From: Epithemia pelagica
Lineage: Eukaryota > Bacillariophyta > Bacillariophyceae > Surirellales > Surirellaceae
Assembly: GCA_946965045.2 (NCBI GenBank)
Contig: OX337233.1
Span: 2,356,001 to 2,420,000, forward strand
Reading direction: 5' to 3'
DNA length: 64,000 bases
Made by a program: the position numbers and the translations under genes. The notes beneath the pieces are model-generated. The model saw only the letters and a program-made list of their open reading frames with translations, had not been told where the DNA came from and did not search any database. Shown one piece after another: positions 63,850-64,000 of this stretch. Every line of letters starts with the position of its first letter. The first letter of the stretch is position 1.

Positions 63850-64000
63850 ACTTGAGAGTCTTTGTGTCCTTACTATACATGGAAAGGAAGGGACTGGTCC
63901 GTCGGGACGCCGTGGAGAACGTGGGATAGGATCGAACGAATCAGGTATACCTGCACAATGTAGTTCGTCGGTGGGAAACCTTGCCTCTGCCTCCAATCAC

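Noticed and set aside
1-64000. CRISPR array, rRNA, tRNA or prokaryotic operon
   Set aside because: No regular spaced repeats, no rRNA-like sequence, no cloverleaf recognised, and the genes have spliceosomal introns.

Overview
The window reads as nuclear DNA of a photosynthetic stramenopile, most likely a diatom. The main evidence is a set of two-part plastid presequences: a signal peptide followed at the cleavage point by Phe or another aromatic residue (GHA|FSL, VNG|FPV, SEG|W, ALAFANF), with twin-arginine lumen signals in two proteins. Other support comes from a PsbQ-like photosystem II protein, isocitrate lyase, short GT-AG introns (about 66-130 bases in most genes, one of 358) and compact, often head-to-head genes. 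The species cannot be named from sequence alone. I found no bacterial operon, rRNA, tRNA, CRISPR array or viral gene.

Layout. 1-11 kb: start of a plastid Era-like GTPase (leftward, cut by the window edge), clathrin heavy chain, ALG14 and a STRAP-type WD40 protein sharing a 60-base promoter, and a secreted Lys/Ser-rich protein with an NTF2-like end. 11-18 kb: a class C (GABA-B/mGluR-like) GPCR, a signal-peptide glyoxalase-fold gene interrupted by one in-frame TGA, and four-exon isocitrate lyase. 18-21 kb: a small coiled-coil gene and a 1,377-base element with perfect 85-base terminal inverted repeats and a 6-base target-site duplication. 21-34 kb: poly(A) polymerase, a large Asn-rich PrsW-like membrane protein, and a Cys-rich double-KH protein. 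34-42.5 kb: an atypical MAP kinase with TKH in place of TxY, an uncharacterised 676-residue protein, PsbQ-like protein, and an Atg18/WIPI PROPPIN. 42.5-45 kb is gene-poor. 45-53 kb: a NIPP1-like FHA protein, SDHAF4, a Ser/Pro-repeat LRR protein, a possible degenerate radical-SAM-fold protein, and the 2-oxoglutarate dehydrogenase E2 subunit. 53-64 kb: small and low-complexity hypotheticals, a PA28 proteasome activator, a plastid RimP-like protein, a large TPR protein, and a second twin-arginine lumen protein.

Functional themes. Nothing indicates one linked pathway; this looks like ordinary euchromatin. Several genes serve mitochondrial or organic-acid metabolism (DLST, SDHAF4, isocitrate lyase) and several serve the plastid (Era-like, RimP-like, PsbQ-like, lumen protein). 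Others serve membrane traffic and signalling (clathrin, PROPPIN, GPCR, MAPK). The most unusual items are the inverted-repeat element, the TGA-interrupted glyoxalase gene whose 3' end lies in a tandem duplication, the TKH kinase with a frame-preserving intron in its activation loop, the GPCR's probable hidden acidic tail, and the secreted Lys/Ser-rich protein.
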